A DNA stretch of 54,037 nt from Clostridium frigidicarnis. Its GTDB lineage: Bacteria > Bacillota > Clostridia > Clostridiales > Clostridiaceae. The notes below the pieces were generated by a model. The model worked only from the letters and a program-made list of their open reading frames with translations, searched no databases and was not told the DNA's origin. Positions within the stretch are counted from its first letter, which is position 1; each line of letters opens with the position of its first letter. Where the stretch lies: assembly GCF_900111985.1 (NCBI RefSeq), contig NZ_FOKI01000023.1:1-54037 (forward strand), read 5' to 3'. This document shows positions 35,443 to 45,029 of this stretch, piece by piece. The position numbers were made by a program, and so were the translations under genes.

Positions 35443-38400
35443 ATGTTTTTAAAAACCATAGAGATAAGAGGATTTAAATCTTTTGCAGATAAAACAGAAC
35501 TAGCATTTAAGAAAGGGGTAACAGCAGTAGTTGGACCTAATGGAAGTGGTAAAAGTAATATATCAGATGCAATTAGATGGGTTTTAGGAGAACAAAGTGC
35601 TAAAAGTCTTAGAGGTGGTAAGATGGAAGATGTAATATTTGCAGGCACTCAATATAGGAAACCTGTAGGATTGGCACAAGTATCTTTGACTTTAGATAAT
35701 TCAGAAAATGAGCTTCCAATAGAGTACAATGATGTAATAATATCAAGAAGATTATATAGGTCAGGAGAAAGCGAATATTTTATAAACAATACCCCTTGTA
35801 GGTTAAAAGATATACACGAGCTTTTTATGGATACTGGTATAGGAAAAGAAGGCTATTCTATTATAGGTCAGGGAAAAATAGATGCAATATTGAGTGGTAA
35901 AGCAGAAGAAAGAAGAGCTTTACTAGAAGAAGCTGCAGGGATAGTTAAGTTTAAGACTAGAAAAGAAGAGGCTGAAAAGAAACTAAATAATACAGAACAA
36001 AATTTGATAAGAATAAATGACATATTGTCAACTTATGAAGAAAGATTAGAACCGCTAAGAATAGACAATGAAAAAGCAAAAAAATTCATAGAAATATCAG
36101 ATGAGCTTAAATCATTAGAGATATCTCTAATAGTAGATTCTATAAAAAATGTTCAGGAAAACATAGATAATATATCTAAAGAAATAGGAAAAATAAATGA
36201 AGATAAAAATAGGTTAAATGAAGAAAGAGATAAATATAAAAGATTAATTGAGGAATTAGAGAATAGATTAGAAAGTCAAGAGAAAAAGTCTAGTGAAGAT
36301 AAGGTGATATATTATCAGAGTAAGGAAAAATGTAAAGAATTAGAAGGAGATATCCAACTTCTACAAGAGAGAATAAAAAACATTAACTTTAATATAGATA
36401 AAAATAAAAAAGAATTATCTATTCAAGAAGAAAAGATATCATTTTATTATAAATCAAAACAAGAAAATGAATCAAAGCTATTGGAAACCACAGAAAGTCA
36501 AAAAAGTGTTAATAAAAAAATAGAGAGTTTAGAAGATTATATACAAAGCAGTAATGGGGATTTAAGTATTCTTGAAAAAGAAATAGAGACTTTAAGAAAC
36601 CAAGAAATAGAAACTTCTAAAAGTATATCTCATGAAGAAAATAAAGTTGAAGTCCTAAATAATGATATAAATAATTTACATAATAAAATAGAATCGTTGA
36701 AAAACACCTGTGAAAACTTAGAAAACTCTATAAAAATAAATTTGACAACAGGTAAAATTCTTCAAGATAACAAAAACAAAGTATCCGTTGACATAGAAAA
36801 TTTAAATGAAGAAATTAAGAATAGTAAAAAACAAATGAATTTATTAATAAATAAGATAAATGAAAAAGATAAGGAATTAAGAAGTAATCACGCTAATCTT
36901 AACAAATTAGAAGCTAACCACCAAATGTTAAATAATTTAGAAAAACAATATGAAGGGTATGCAAGAAGTGTAAAAATTTTAATGAAACATATAGATGAGG
37001 GGAAAATTGAAAATATAAAGGGTAAGTCATATGTTTTAGGTGATATAATAGAGGTGAAAAAAGAGTTAGAAACTGCAATAGAAATATCCCTTGGTGGAGG
37101 GATTTCTCATATTATAACTGAGGATGATTCTACTGCTAAAACTCTTATAAATCATTTGAAAAGAAATAACCTTGGAAGAGCTACTTTTTTACCATTAACT
37201 ATAATAAAGGGTAAAAGAATTATGCTTAATGATAATCTTAAAAGACTAAAAGGCTTTATAGGTATTGCCAGCGATCTTATAAGCTACGACTCTATGTTTA
37301 CTCCTGCAATTAACTATGTGTTAGGTAGGACCCTTATATGTGATACAATGGATAATGCTTTAAATTTTGCTAAGGTAACGCAACACTCATATAAAATTGT
37401 AACTCTTGAGGGAGAGGTAATAAATCCAGGTGGAGCTCTTACTGGAGGTAGTGTATATCATAAAAATGTGAGTATAATAGGGCGAAAAAGAGAAATGGAA
37501 GAACTAAAGGACAACATAGAGAATTTAAAAAAACATCTTACTAATTTAAATAATGAACTTTTAAGTTATAAAGATCAATTTAAATTGCTAGATGATAAAT
37601 GTTTAAATCTAAGAGATGAAATACACTATAACAATATAGAGCTAACTAAAATTCAAGGTGAGTTATCTAATATAAATAATGAAAAGATAAGATTAACTCA
37701 AAGTTTAAATATATCAATAAAAGAAAAAGAAATTGTAAATAAAAAAATAGAGGACCTTAGTCAGGAATTAAAGAAAAAAATAGATAATATAAAGAGTTTA
37801 AAAAATAAAGAAAAAAATTTATTTGATGAAAGAAACAACTTAAATAACAAAATACTTGAAAGGGAAAAAAGTCTTTCAAGTTATAAAGAAGAGTTAGTAG
37901 AGTTAAAGGTAAATAAAGCTCAAATAGATGAAATTTTAACTGCTGAAATTAAAGAAATAAATAGATTAGAACGAGATATAGAGGAATTATTATTAAAAGT
38001 TAATAATATTAAAAATGATATATCAAAAGATATAGAAATAATGGAAAAAAGCAATTCTAGTATAACGCATAACAAAGAAATCATACTTAAATTACAACAA
38101 ACTATAGAAATTATGAAAAAAGACTTTGATAAATATGAGGCAATTAGAGTAAAATTAAAAGAGGATATAAGAGTAAATATTAATAGAGCAGAAGGATTAA
38201 ATCAAGAATTAAACAAAATAGAAGATAATAGTAACAAAAAAAATATAACAAAAGCAAAGTATGAAATGGAGATGCAATCTTATTTCAGTAAATTAAATAA
38301 TGATATGCAACTTACCTTAGCAGAAGCTCAGGACTTAAGTAAACCAGTAACTGACTTAGAAGAATTTAAAAGAAATATAAGTATATTAAAAGGAAAGATA

Positions 38401-39000
38401 TCATCTTTAGGAACAGTAAATCTTAAAGCTATTGAAGAGTATGAAGAGGTCACAAATAAATATGGATTTATGAGTACCCAAAGGGATGATTTAGAAAATG
38501 CTAAAAATGAATTAAACAGTGTAATTGATGAAATGATATTAAAAATGAAAAAAGTTTTTAGTGGAAATTTTGAGATTTTAAGAAAGAACTTTACCGAAAC
38601 ATTTAAAGAGTTATTTAAAGGGGGAAGTGCAGATTTAATATTGGCAGATGGAGATGAGTTATCCTCAAATATAGAAATAAATGTACAGCCACCAGGAAAA
38701 AAACTTCAGAATATAAATCTTATGTCTGGAGGAGAGAAGGTTCTTTCAGCAATTGCATTACTTTTTGCTATTTTAAAGATGAAGCCCACTCCATTCTGTA
38801 TACTAGATGAAATAGAGGCAGCATTGGATGATGCTAACGTTTATAGATATGCAGAATTTTTAAATAAGTTTGCTGATAATATACAATTTATAGTGATAAC
38901 TCATAGAAAAGGTACAATGGAGGCTAGTGATGTTCTTTATGGAGTAACAATGGAAGAAAAGGGCGTTTCTAAGATTGTCTCAGTAGACTTGAGTGCTTAA
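35443..39000 (+). CDS. smc: Chromosome segregation ATPase SMC
   Basis: This 1185-residue condensin subunit organises the chromosome with ScpAB. The N-terminal head has VVGPNGSGKSNISDAI (Walker A) and a GYSIIGQGKID Q-loop. Two long coiled coils (about 170-500 and 680-1000) flank the hinge, which is marked by AIEISLGGGISHII and GGALTGGSV. The C-terminal head has LMSGGEKVLSAIALLF (ABC signature) and FCILDEIEAALDD (Walker B). GAGGAGAAGATAAGT precedes the start. It heads smc-ftsY-ylxM-ffh. Confidence 0.98.
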   Translation: MFLKTIEIRGFKSFADKTELAFKKGVTAVVGPNGSGKSNISDAIRWVLGEQSAKSLRGGKMEDVIFAGTQYRKPVGLAQVSLTLDNSENELPIEYNDVIISRRLYRSGESEYFINNTPCRLKDIHELFMDTGIGKEGYSIIGQGKIDAILSGKAEERRALLEEAAGIVKFKTRKEEAEKKLNNTEQNLIRINDILSTYEERLEPLRIDNEKAKKFIEISDELKSLEISLIVDSIKNVQENIDNISKEIGKINEDKNRLNEERDKYKRLIEELENRLESQEKKSSEDKVIYYQSKEKCKELEGDIQLLQERIKNINFNIDKNKKELSIQEEKISFYYKSKQENESKLLETTESQKSVNKKIESLEDYIQSSNGDLSILEKEIETLRNQEIETSKSISHEENKVEVLNNDINNLHNKIESLKNTCENLENSIKINLTTGKILQDNKNKVSVDIENLNEEIKNSKKQMNLLINKINEKDKELRSNHANLNKLEANHQMLNNLEKQYEGYARSVKILMKHIDEGKIENIKGKSYVLGDIIEVKKELETAIEISLGGGISHIITEDDSTAKTLINHLKRNNLGRATFLPLTIIKGKRIMLNDNLKRLKGFIGIASDLISYDSMFTPAINYVLGRTLICDTMDNALNFAKVTQHSYKIVTLEGEVINPGGALTGGSVYHKNVSIIGRKREMEELKDNIENLKKHLTNLNNELLSYKDQFKLLDDKCLNLRDEIHYNNIELTKIQGELSNINNEKIRLTQSLNISIKEKEIVNKKIEDLSQELKKKIDNIKSLKNKEKNLFDERNNLNNKILEREKSLSSYKEELVELKVNKAQIDEILTAEIKEINRLERDIEELLLKVNNIKNDISKDIEIMEKSNSSITHNKEIILKLQQTIEIMKKDFDKYEAIRVKLKEDIRVNINRAEGLNQELNKIEDNSNKKNITKAKYEMEMQSYFSKLNNDMQLTLAEAQDLSKPVTDLEEFKRNISILKGKISSLGTVNLKAIEEYEEVTNKYGFMSTQRDDLENAKNELNSVIDEMILKMKKVFSGNFEILRKNFTETFKELFKGGSADLILADGDELSSNIEINVQPPGKKLQNINLMSGGEKVLSAIALLFAILKMKPTPFCILDEIEAALDDANVYRYAEFLNKFADNIQFIVITHRKGTMEASDVLYGVTMEEKGVSKIVSVDLSA

Positions 39001-39018
39001 TTTTAAGGAGGATTGAAT

Positions 39019-39933
39019 ATGTTTGGAGGATTTTTTGAAAAACTAAAGACTGGACTTACAAAAACAAGAGATAATTTAACAGATAAGATGAATGAAGTTT
39101 TTAACTTAGCTGTTACTATTGATGAAGATCTTTATGAGGAATTAGAAGAAATTTTAATTACCTCAGATATTGGTGTAAATACATCTGTAGAAATAATTGA
39201 AAGACTAAGAACTAGAATAAGAGAAGAAAAAATAAATGAAGTTTCAGAGGTTAGGCCTTGTTTGAAAAGTGTTATTACTGACATGTTGAGAGAAGGAAAA
39301 AAAGAAGAATCAGATGATAGCAATAAGAAGAATGTCCTTTTAATAATAGGTGTTAATGGGGCAGGTAAAACAACTTCAATAGGTAAAATATCAGCTCAAT
39401 ATAAGGCTCAAGGTAAAAAAGTGTTACTTGCAGCAGCAGATACATTTAGAGCAGCAGCAATAGATCAACTTGAAGTTTGGAGTCAAAGAGCTGCAGTTGA
39501 TATAGTTAAACATCAAGAGGGGTCAGATCCAGCAGCCGTGGTTTTTGATGCTATTTCAGCAGCAAAAGCAAGAAATGTTGATGTTTTAATATGCGATACA
39601 GCAGGAAGACTTCATAACAAAAAAAATTTAATGGATGAACTTTCTAAAATAAATAGGATCATAGATAGAGAGTATCCAGAAGCTAATAAAGAAACTTTAT
39701 TAGTTTTAGATGGAACAACAGGGCAAAATGCTGTAATGCAGGCTAAACAATTTAAAGAAGTATGTCCTGTTGATGGAATTATATTAACAAAACTTGATGG
39801 AACAGCAAAAGGTGGAGTGGTAATTTCAATAAAGCAAGAACTTGATATACCAGTAAAATATATTGGTGTAGGTGAAGGGATAGAAGATTTACAAAAATTT
39901 GATGAGGAAAGTTTTGCAGAAGCACTTTTTTAG
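39019..39933 (+). CDS. ftsY: Signal recognition particle receptor FtsY
   Basis: This 304-residue SRP GTPase docks ribosome-nascent chain complexes to the membrane. It consists only of the N and G domains, without the long acidic A domain of enterobacteria: a FEKLKTGLTKTRDN start, GVNGAGKTTSIGKI (G1), ADTFRAAAIDQL, CDTAGRLH and TKLDGTAKGG. ATG 39019 is chosen because AAGGAGGA ends six bases before it. A TTG two codons earlier is less likely. Confidence 0.97.
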   Translation: MFGGFFEKLKTGLTKTRDNLTDKMNEVFNLAVTIDEDLYEELEEILITSDIGVNTSVEIIERLRTRIREEKINEVSEVRPCLKSVITDMLREGKKEESDDSNKKNVLLIIGVNGAGKTTSIGKISAQYKAQGKKVLLAAADTFRAAAIDQLEVWSQRAAVDIVKHQEGSDPAAVVFDAISAAKARNVDVLICDTAGRLHNKKNLMDELSKINRIIDREYPEANKETLLVLDGTTGQNAVMQAKQFKEVCPVDGIILTKLDGTAKGGVVISIKQELDIPVKYIGVGEGIEDLQKFDEESFAEALF

Positions 39934-39952
39934 GTGTGTTAAGTAAAAATAC

Positions 39953-39981
39953 TTGACAGGTTGCTTATGCTTTGATATCAT
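39953..39981 (+). promoter_or_regulatory. Promoter of the ylxM-ffh-rpsP genes
   Basis: A perfect TTGACA (39953-39958), a 17-base spacer and TATCAT (39976-39981), 25 bases before the ylxM start. Confidence 0.8.
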
Positions 39982-40006
39982 ATCATTTGTGAGTTAGGTG
40001 ATTTAA

Positions 40007-40354
40007 ATGGAAGAAAGAATAGAAATATCTATATTGCTTGACTTCTATGGAGAACTTTTAACTGATAAGCAAAAAAATATAATGAAAATGTATTACAATG
40101 AAGACTTATCTTTAGCAGAAATTGCTGAGTTAAATAATATTAGTAGGCAGGCGATACACGATTTAATCAAGCGATGTTACAAGCAGCTTTTAGCTTATGA
40201 AGAAAAACTAAATCTTATGAAGAAAAGTTTTGAGCAGAAAAAAATAAAAAATGAGATATTAGAAGAGCTTCATAAACTAAATCACCAAAGTGAAGCAGTT
40301 ATTGATGAACAGAGGATAAAAAAGATAGAGCAACTTGTTAAGACAGCAATGTGA
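40007..40354 (+). CDS. ylxM: YlxM family DNA-binding protein
   Basis: This 115-residue protein has a sigma-70 region-4-like helix-turn-helix (LTDKQKNIMKMYY, then EIAELNNISRQAIHDLI) followed by a helical tail. It always precedes ffh in Firmicutes and is thought to assist SRP function in streptococci. Its DNA targets are unknown. The ribosome-binding site TTAGGTGATTTAA is moderate. Confidence 0.93.
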   Translation: MEERIEISILLDFYGELLTDKQKNIMKMYYNEDLSLAEIAELNNISRQAIHDLIKRCYKQLLAYEEKLNLMKKSFEQKKIKNEILEELHKLNHQSEAVIDEQRIKKIEQLVKTAM

Positions 40355-40374
40355 TTTTTTAGGAGGTATTGCGC

Positions 40375-41727
40375 ATGGCTTTTGAAGGATTAGCAACTAA
40401 ACTTCAAGATACGTTAAAAAAGTTAAAAGGAAAAGGAAAGCTAACAGAAAAAGACATAAAAGAAGCCATGAGAGAAGTTAAGCTTGCTCTATTGGAAGCA
40501 GATGTAAATTATAAAGTCGTAAAGAGCTTCATAAAATCTGTTAGTGAAAAGTGTTCTGGAAAAGAAGTGCTAGAAAGCTTGACACCAGGACAACATGTTA
40601 TTAAAATAGTTAACGATGAACTTACAGCCCTTATGGGAACTAGTGAAAGTAAGATAAATTTTGATGATAAGGGATTGACAGTTATAATGCTTGCAGGACT
40701 TCAAGGTGCTGGTAAGACAACTATGGCAGGAAAGCTTGCTCTTCAATTAAGAAAGAGAAACAAAAAGCCTTTACTTGTTGCAGGAGATGTTTACAGACCA
40801 GCGGCTATAAAACAACTTCAAACAGTTGGTAAGCAAATAGATGTTCCAGTGTTCTCTATGGGAGATAAGGTTAGTCCAGTTGACATTGCAAAAGCAGGTT
40901 TAGAACATGCAAGAAGCAATGGATTGAATGTAGTTATATTTGATACAGCTGGTAGACTTCACATAGATGAAGAACTTATGCAAGAATTAAAAGATGTTAA
41001 AGCTAATATAGATCCTAATGAAATATTATTAGTAGTAGATTCAATGACAGGTCAAGATGCAGTAAATGTTGCAGAAACGTTTAATGAAGCTTTAGATATA
41101 ACAGGAGTTATATTAACTAAGCTTGATGGTGACACTAGAGGTGGAGCAGCATTATCAATAAGAGAAATGACCCAAAAGCCTATAAAGTTTGTAGGTTTAG
41201 GTGAAAAAATGAGCGATCTTGAAGTTTTCCACCCAGATAGAATGGCTTCAAGAATACTAGGTATGGGGGATGTATTATCCCTAATAGAAAAAGCTCAATC
41301 TGCTATTGATGAAAAAGAGGCTAAAGAACTTGGAGATAAATTGTTAAATCAAGGATTTAACTTTGAAGATTTTCTTATGGCAATGAATCAGATGAAAAAA
41401 TTAGGACCTTTAAATAAATTGATGGAAATGATGCCAGGGGTTAATGCTAAAGAACTTCAAGGAGTAGATTTAAGCAAAGGTGAAAAAGAATTAGGAAAAA
41501 CCGAAGCGATAATAAACTCCATGACAGTAAAGGAAAGACGTAACCCTAACTTAATCACTTCTTCAGGTTCTAGAAGGAAAAGAATTGCAAAAGGTTCTGG
41601 AACTACTATTCAAGATGTTAACAAGCTTTTAAAAAGCTTTGAGCAGATGAGGAAGATGACGAAGCAAATGAAGGGGTTACAGAAAAATGCTAAGAAGGGA
41701 TTTTTAAATAAACTTCCTTTCATGTAA
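40375..41727 (+). CDS. ffh: Signal recognition particle protein
   Basis: This 450-residue GTPase binds signal peptides and 4.5S/6S-type SRP RNA. N domain, then GLQGAGKTTMAGKL (G1), DVYRPAAIKQL, DTAGRLHIDEEL and TKLDGDTRGG, followed by the Met-rich M domain (FLMAMNQMKKLGP, MEMMPG and a basic GSRRKRIAKGSGT RNA-binding loop). ATG 40375 follows AGGAGGTATTGCGC. It is encoded with its receptor ftsY and ylxM. Confidence 0.98.
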   Translation: MAFEGLATKLQDTLKKLKGKGKLTEKDIKEAMREVKLALLEADVNYKVVKSFIKSVSEKCSGKEVLESLTPGQHVIKIVNDELTALMGTSESKINFDDKGLTVIMLAGLQGAGKTTMAGKLALQLRKRNKKPLLVAGDVYRPAAIKQLQTVGKQIDVPVFSMGDKVSPVDIAKAGLEHARSNGLNVVIFDTAGRLHIDEELMQELKDVKANIDPNEILLVVDSMTGQDAVNVAETFNEALDITGVILTKLDGDTRGGAALSIREMTQKPIKFVGLGEKMSDLEVFHPDRMASRILGMGDVLSLIEKAQSAIDEKEAKELGDKLLNQGFNFEDFLMAMNQMKKLGPLNKLMEMMPGVNAKELQGVDLSKGEKELGKTEAIINSMTVKERRNPNLITSSGSRRKRIAKGSGTTIQDVNKLLKSFEQMRKMTKQMKGLQKNAKKGFLNKLPFM

Positions 41728-41759
41728 TAGATATATAGTTTTTAAAGGAGGTGAAATAC

Positions 41760-42005
41760 ATGGCAGTAAAAATAAGATTAAGAAGAATGGGTGCTAAAAA
41801 AGCTCCTTTCTACAGAGTTGTTGTTGCAGATTCTAGAAGCCCAAGAGATGGAAGATTCATCGAGGAAATAGGATACTACAATCCAGTTGCTGAGCCACAA
41901 GAATTAAAAATAGATGGTGAAAGAGCTAAAGCTTGGATGCAAAACGGAGCTCAACCAACAGATATCGTTAAGAAACTTTTCGGTAGAGCTGGTATAAACG
42001 AGTAA
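41760..42005 (+). CDS. rpsP: 30S ribosomal protein S16
   Basis: This 81-residue protein begins [19 protein letters not shown] and continues with [22 protein letters not shown], the complete S16 signature. ATG 41760 follows AAAGGAGGTG. An in-frame upstream ATG (41751) is inside that ribosome-binding site. A perfect hairpin begins right after its stop. Confidence 0.97.
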   Translation: MAVKIRLRRMGAKKAPFYRVVVADSRSPRDGRFIEEIGYYNPVAEPQELKIDGERAKAWMQNGAQPTDIVKKLFGRAGINE

Positions 42006-42030
42006 TTTTAGGAGGTTTATTCTCCTAAAA
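42006..42030 (+). other. Perfect hairpin after the rpsP stop
   Basis: TTTTAGGAG pairs with CTCCTAAAA across GTTTATT, immediately after the stop codon. No T run follows. The 5' arm contains an AGGAGG ribosome-binding-site-like sequence. A role in processing or mRNA stability is possible. Confidence 0.7.
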
Positions 42031-42063
42031 TCTTCTCATAGGTATTAGGGGAAGAGTTTTGAA

Positions 42064-42294
42064 ATGAAAGAATTGGTTGAAATCATTGCTAAATCATTAG
42101 TTGATAATCCCGAATTAGTGGATGTCAATGAAGTAACTGGGGAACAATCTATAATAATAGAATTAAAAGTTTCTCAGGATGATATGGGCAAAGTTATAGG
42201 AAAACAGGGAAGAATAGCTAAGGCTATTAGAACTGTTGTGAAAGCAGCAGCCATAAAGGAAAATAAAAGAGTTATAGTAGAAATACTGAATTAA
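42064..42294 (+). CDS. khpA: KH-domain RNA-binding protein KhpA
   Basis: This 76-residue single KH domain has GKVIGKQGRIAKAIRTVV (GxxG loop). In streptococci KhpA pairs with KhpB (EloR/Jag) to control cell elongation. Here it is encoded between rpsP and rimM, as in most Firmicutes. GGGGAAGAG is its ribosome-binding site. A terminator-like hairpin follows the stop. Confidence 0.93.
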   Translation: MKELVEIIAKSLVDNPELVDVNEVTGEQSIIIELKVSQDDMGKVIGKQGRIAKAIRTVVKAAAIKENKRVIVEILN

Positions 42295-42296
42295 TC

Positions 42297-42323
42297 AGAG
42301 TTAGGTTTTGCCTAGCTCTTTTT
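42297..42323 (+). terminator. Terminator between khpA and rimM
   Basis: AGAGTTAGG pairs with CCTAGCTCT across TTTTG (one G-U pair) and ends in a T5 run. rimM has no obvious promoter of its own, so this may be an attenuator within the operon. Confidence 0.75.
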
Positions 42324-42351
42324 AGTTAAGTAAATTCTGGAGGTTATAATT

Positions 42352-42852
42352 ATGAAGGAATTTATGACAATAGGTCAAATAACTAAACCACATGGTGTTA
42401 AAGGAGAGGTAAAGATATTCCCTTTGACAGATGATGTTAGAAGATTTAGAAAGCTAAAAACTGTTTTTATTGAAGATAAAGAAGTTAAAGTAGTGTGGTT
42501 TAAACTTCAAGCTGATAGAGTAATATTAAAGTTTGAAGGTATAGAAACTATGGATGAAGCAGAAAAACTTAGAAATAAGTATTTAAAGGTAAAAAGAGAA
42601 GATGCTATAAAACTTCCTAAAGATACTCACTTTGTAGTTGATTTAATAGGTTGTAAAGTATATGATACAGAAGAAAAAGAAATTGGAGAAGTGTTTGACA
42701 TAATAAAAACACCTGCCAATGATGTATACTGGGTTAAAAATGGTAAAAAAGAAGTTTTAATCCCTGTACTTAAGGATATAGTATATGATATAGATATAGA
42801 AAACAAAAAAATTACTATTAAACCAGTTGGGGAATGGCAAGATGAAGATTAG
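42352..42852 (+). CDS. rimM: 16S rRNA processing protein RimM
   Basis: This 166-residue ribosome maturation factor binds S19 in the 30S head. Start [20 protein letters not shown], then a PRC-barrel C-terminal half with [26 protein letters not shown] and the [11 protein letters not shown] tail, all typical. Its end overlaps trmD by 11 bases. Confidence 0.97.
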   Translation: MKEFMTIGQITKPHGVKGEVKIFPLTDDVRRFRKLKTVFIEDKEVKVVWFKLQADRVILKFEGIETMDEAEKLRNKYLKVKREDAIKLPKDTHFVVDLIGCKVYDTEEKEIGEVFDIIKTPANDVYWVKNGKKEVLIPVLKDIVYDIDIENKKITIKPVGEWQDED

Positions 42853-43552
42853 TATTTTGACTTTATTTCCTGAAATGTTTGATATATTTGGCCACAGTAT
42901 AATGGGAAGAGCTAAAGAAAATAATACAGTATTTATAGATACATATAATATAAGAGATTTTTCTTTGAATAAGCATAAAAAGGTGGATGATTACCCTTAT
43001 GGTGGAGGAGCTGGTATGGTTATGACACCACAACCTATAGTTGACTGTATCAGGGAAGTAAAAAAACATAATAAGGGTAAGGTTGTGTTTTTAGGACCAA
43101 GAGGAAAGACCTTTAATCATTCTATGGCCAAACAATTAAGCAATGAGGAAGAAATTATATTTTTATGTGGTCATTATGAGGGTATAGATGAACGAGTTTA
43201 TGAACATGTTGATTTAGAAATTTCATTAGGAGATTTTATACTTACTGGGGGAGAAATGGCATGCATACCTATAGTTGATAGTATATGTAGATTAATACCA
43301 GGAGTACTTGGAAAAGAGGAAAGTTTTCAGGAAGAATCTTATTATAATGGATTACTAGAATACCCACAATATACAAGACCAGAAGTTTTTGAAGGAGCAG
43401 AAGTACCAAGGGTGCTTTGTTCTGGACATCATGAGAATATAAGAAAATGGAGAAGAATTAAATCTTTACAAATAACAAAGGAAAAAAGACCAGATCTTTA
43501 CAGAAAAGTTGAACTTACAAAAGAAGACAAGAAATTATTGCAAAATAAATAA
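42842..43552 (+). CDS. trmD: tRNA (guanine-37 N1)-methyltransferase
   Basis: This 236-residue SPOUT methyltransferase prevents frameshifting by m1G37. The trefoil-knot motifs are [23 protein letters not shown] and [13 protein letters not shown]. The start [12 protein letters not shown] is typical. ATG 42842 is chosen inside the rimM end. An in-frame TTG 15 bases upstream gives an untypical extension. Confidence 0.97.
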   Translation: MKISILTLFPEMFDIFGHSIMGRAKENNTVFIDTYNIRDFSLNKHKKVDDYPYGGGAGMVMTPQPIVDCIREVKKHNKGKVVFLGPRGKTFNHSMAKQLSNEEEIIFLCGHYEGIDERVYEHVDLEISLGDFILTGGEMACIPIVDSICRLIPGVLGKEESFQEESYYNGLLEYPQYTRPEVFEGAEVPRVLCSGHHENIRKWRRIKSLQITKEKRPDLYRKVELTKEDKKLLQNK

Positions 43553-43558
43553 AATATG

Positions 43559-43588
43559 TTGAACTTTTGACTTAATATATGATATAAT
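43559..43588 (+). promoter_or_regulatory. rplS promoter
   Basis: TTGAAC (43559-43564), an 18-base spacer and a perfect TATAAT (43583-43588). Confidence 0.75.
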
Positions 43589-43594
43589 CAACTT

Positions 43595-43668
43595 TGTGCT
43601 AGTACGGGCGATCCTCTACAGTAGATAGCTGCATGAACGTCAAATTATTATATTCAAGGAGGGAATGC
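43595..43668 (+). promoter_or_regulatory. Probable L19 (rplS) leader RNA
   Basis: The 75-base leader between the rplS promoter and start contains GTGCTAGTACGGGCGATCC, CTACAGTAGATAGCTGCATG and AACGTC, which are not AT-rich like ordinary spacers here. L19 genes of Firmicutes carry a known autoregulatory leader in this place. I base the call on position and composition, not on an alignment. Confidence 0.5.
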
Positions 43669-43671
43669 ACG

Positions 43672-44016
43672 ATGAACGAATTAATAAGAGCTATAGAAGC
43701 AGAACAATTAAGAAGTGATTTAGCAAGCTTTAACATAGGAGATACTGTTAAAGTATACGTAAAAATTAAAGAAGGTAACAGAGAAAGAACTCAAATGTTC
43801 GAAGGAACTGTTATAAAGAGACAAAACGGTGGAGTTAGAGAAACTTTCACAGTAAGAAGATTAGCTTACGGTGTTGGAGTTGAAAGAACTTTCCCTATAA
43901 ACGCTCCTATCGTTGAGAAGATAGAAGTAGCAAGAAGAGGTAAAGTAAGAAGAGCTAAGTTATTCTACTTAAGAAACAGAGTAGGAAAAGCTGCTAAGGT
44001 TAAAGAATTAATCTAG
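43672..44016 (+). CDS. rplS: 50S ribosomal protein L19
   Basis: This 114-residue protein has the L19 signature [31 protein letters not shown] and [17 protein letters not shown] 43672 follows CAAGGAGGGAATGCACG. An in-frame upstream start at 43633 lies in the leader and is rejected. It completes the rpsP-rimM-trmD-rplS group and ends in a strong terminator. Confidence 0.97.
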   Translation: MNELIRAIEAEQLRSDLASFNIGDTVKVYVKIKEGNRERTQMFEGTVIKRQNGGVRETFTVRRLAYGVGVERTFPINAPIVEKIEVARRGKVRRAKLFYLRNRVGKAAKVKELI

Positions 44017-44045
44017 TTTAAAAATTTAACATAGTTAAGTTTATG

Positions 44046-44073
44046 AAAAGGGGTTTTTAACACCCCTTTTTTT
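44046..44073 (+). terminator. Terminator after rplS
   Basis: AAAAGGGGT pairs with ACCCCTTTT across TTTTAAC and runs into T7. Confidence 0.93.
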
Positions 44074-44170
44074 AATATTTAGCTTTCAATAAAAAAATTA
44101 TTATATTATGTATATATGATATAGAACGAATATTCATTCATATAAAAAGATAAAAAGGATGTGAAATATC

Positions 44171-45016
44171 ATGGCTATAAACTGGTTTCCAGGGCATATG
44201 GTTAAAACTAGAAGAGAGATAAAAGAAAATTTAAAATTAGTTGACACTGTTATAGAAATTAGAGATGCTAGAATACCAAAATCTAGTTCAAATCCTGAAA
44301 TAGAAGAATTATGTAAGGATAAACCTAGAATAATACTTTTAAACAAGAGTGATCTATGTGATAAAAACACAACAAGAAAATGGTTAAACTCTTTAACAAA
44401 AAATGATGTTAGAGCTATAGAAGTAAATTGTGTAAAAGGTGAAGGTCTTAAAAGTATAAAGCCTATGATGGAAGAATTATTAAAAGAAAAACATGATAGA
44501 CTTAGAGCAAAAGGCCTACAAAATATAACAATAAGAGCTATGGTTGTTGGTATACCTAATGTAGGAAAATCATCTTTTATAAATAAAATGGCAAAAAATA
44601 ATATTGCAAAGACAGGAGATAGACCAGGAGTTACTAAGAGTAAACAATGGATAAAAACTAAAATAGGAATAGAACTTATGGATACTCCGGGAATATTATG
44701 GCCTAAATTTGAGGATCAAGAAGTTGGATTAAATTTAGCTTTCACAGGAGCTATAAAGGATGAAATTATGGATATAGAGGAGCTTTCATTAAAATTGGTA
44801 GAAAGACTTCAAAGTACTTATCCTAAGCAGTTAATGGAAAGATATAAATTGACAGAATTAAGTGAAGATACTCTTGAAAACCTTGATGCTATAGGTAAAA
44901 AGAGAGGAACAATAATGGCAGGTGGAGTAATAGATTATAATAGATTAGCTAATATACTTTTGGATGAGTTTAGAGGCGGAAAAATTGGTAATATATCTTT
45001 AGAAAATCCACAATAA
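44171..45016 (+). CDS. rbgA: Ribosome biogenesis GTPase RbgA (YlqF)
   Basis: This 281-residue circularly permuted GTPase assembles the 50S subunit (late L16 and L27 incorporation). Start INWFPGHMVKTRREI is diagnostic. LNKSDL (G4) comes before GIPNVGKSSFINK (G1) and DTPGILWPKF (G3). It is followed by an ANTAR-like RNA-binding tail. The rplS-rbgA-rnhB order is conserved in Firmicutes. Confidence 0.97.
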   Translation: MAINWFPGHMVKTRREIKENLKLVDTVIEIRDARIPKSSSNPEIEELCKDKPRIILLNKSDLCDKNTTRKWLNSLTKNDVRAIEVNCVKGEGLKSIKPMMEELLKEKHDRLRAKGLQNITIRAMVVGIPNVGKSSFINKMAKNNIAKTGDRPGVTKSKQWIKTKIGIELMDTPGILWPKFEDQEVGLNLAFTGAIKDEIMDIEELSLKLVERLQSTYPKQLMERYKLTELSEDTLENLDAIGKKRGTIMAGGVIDYNRLANILLDEFRGGKIGNISLENPQ

Positions 45017-45029
45017 GGCGGGGAACAGC

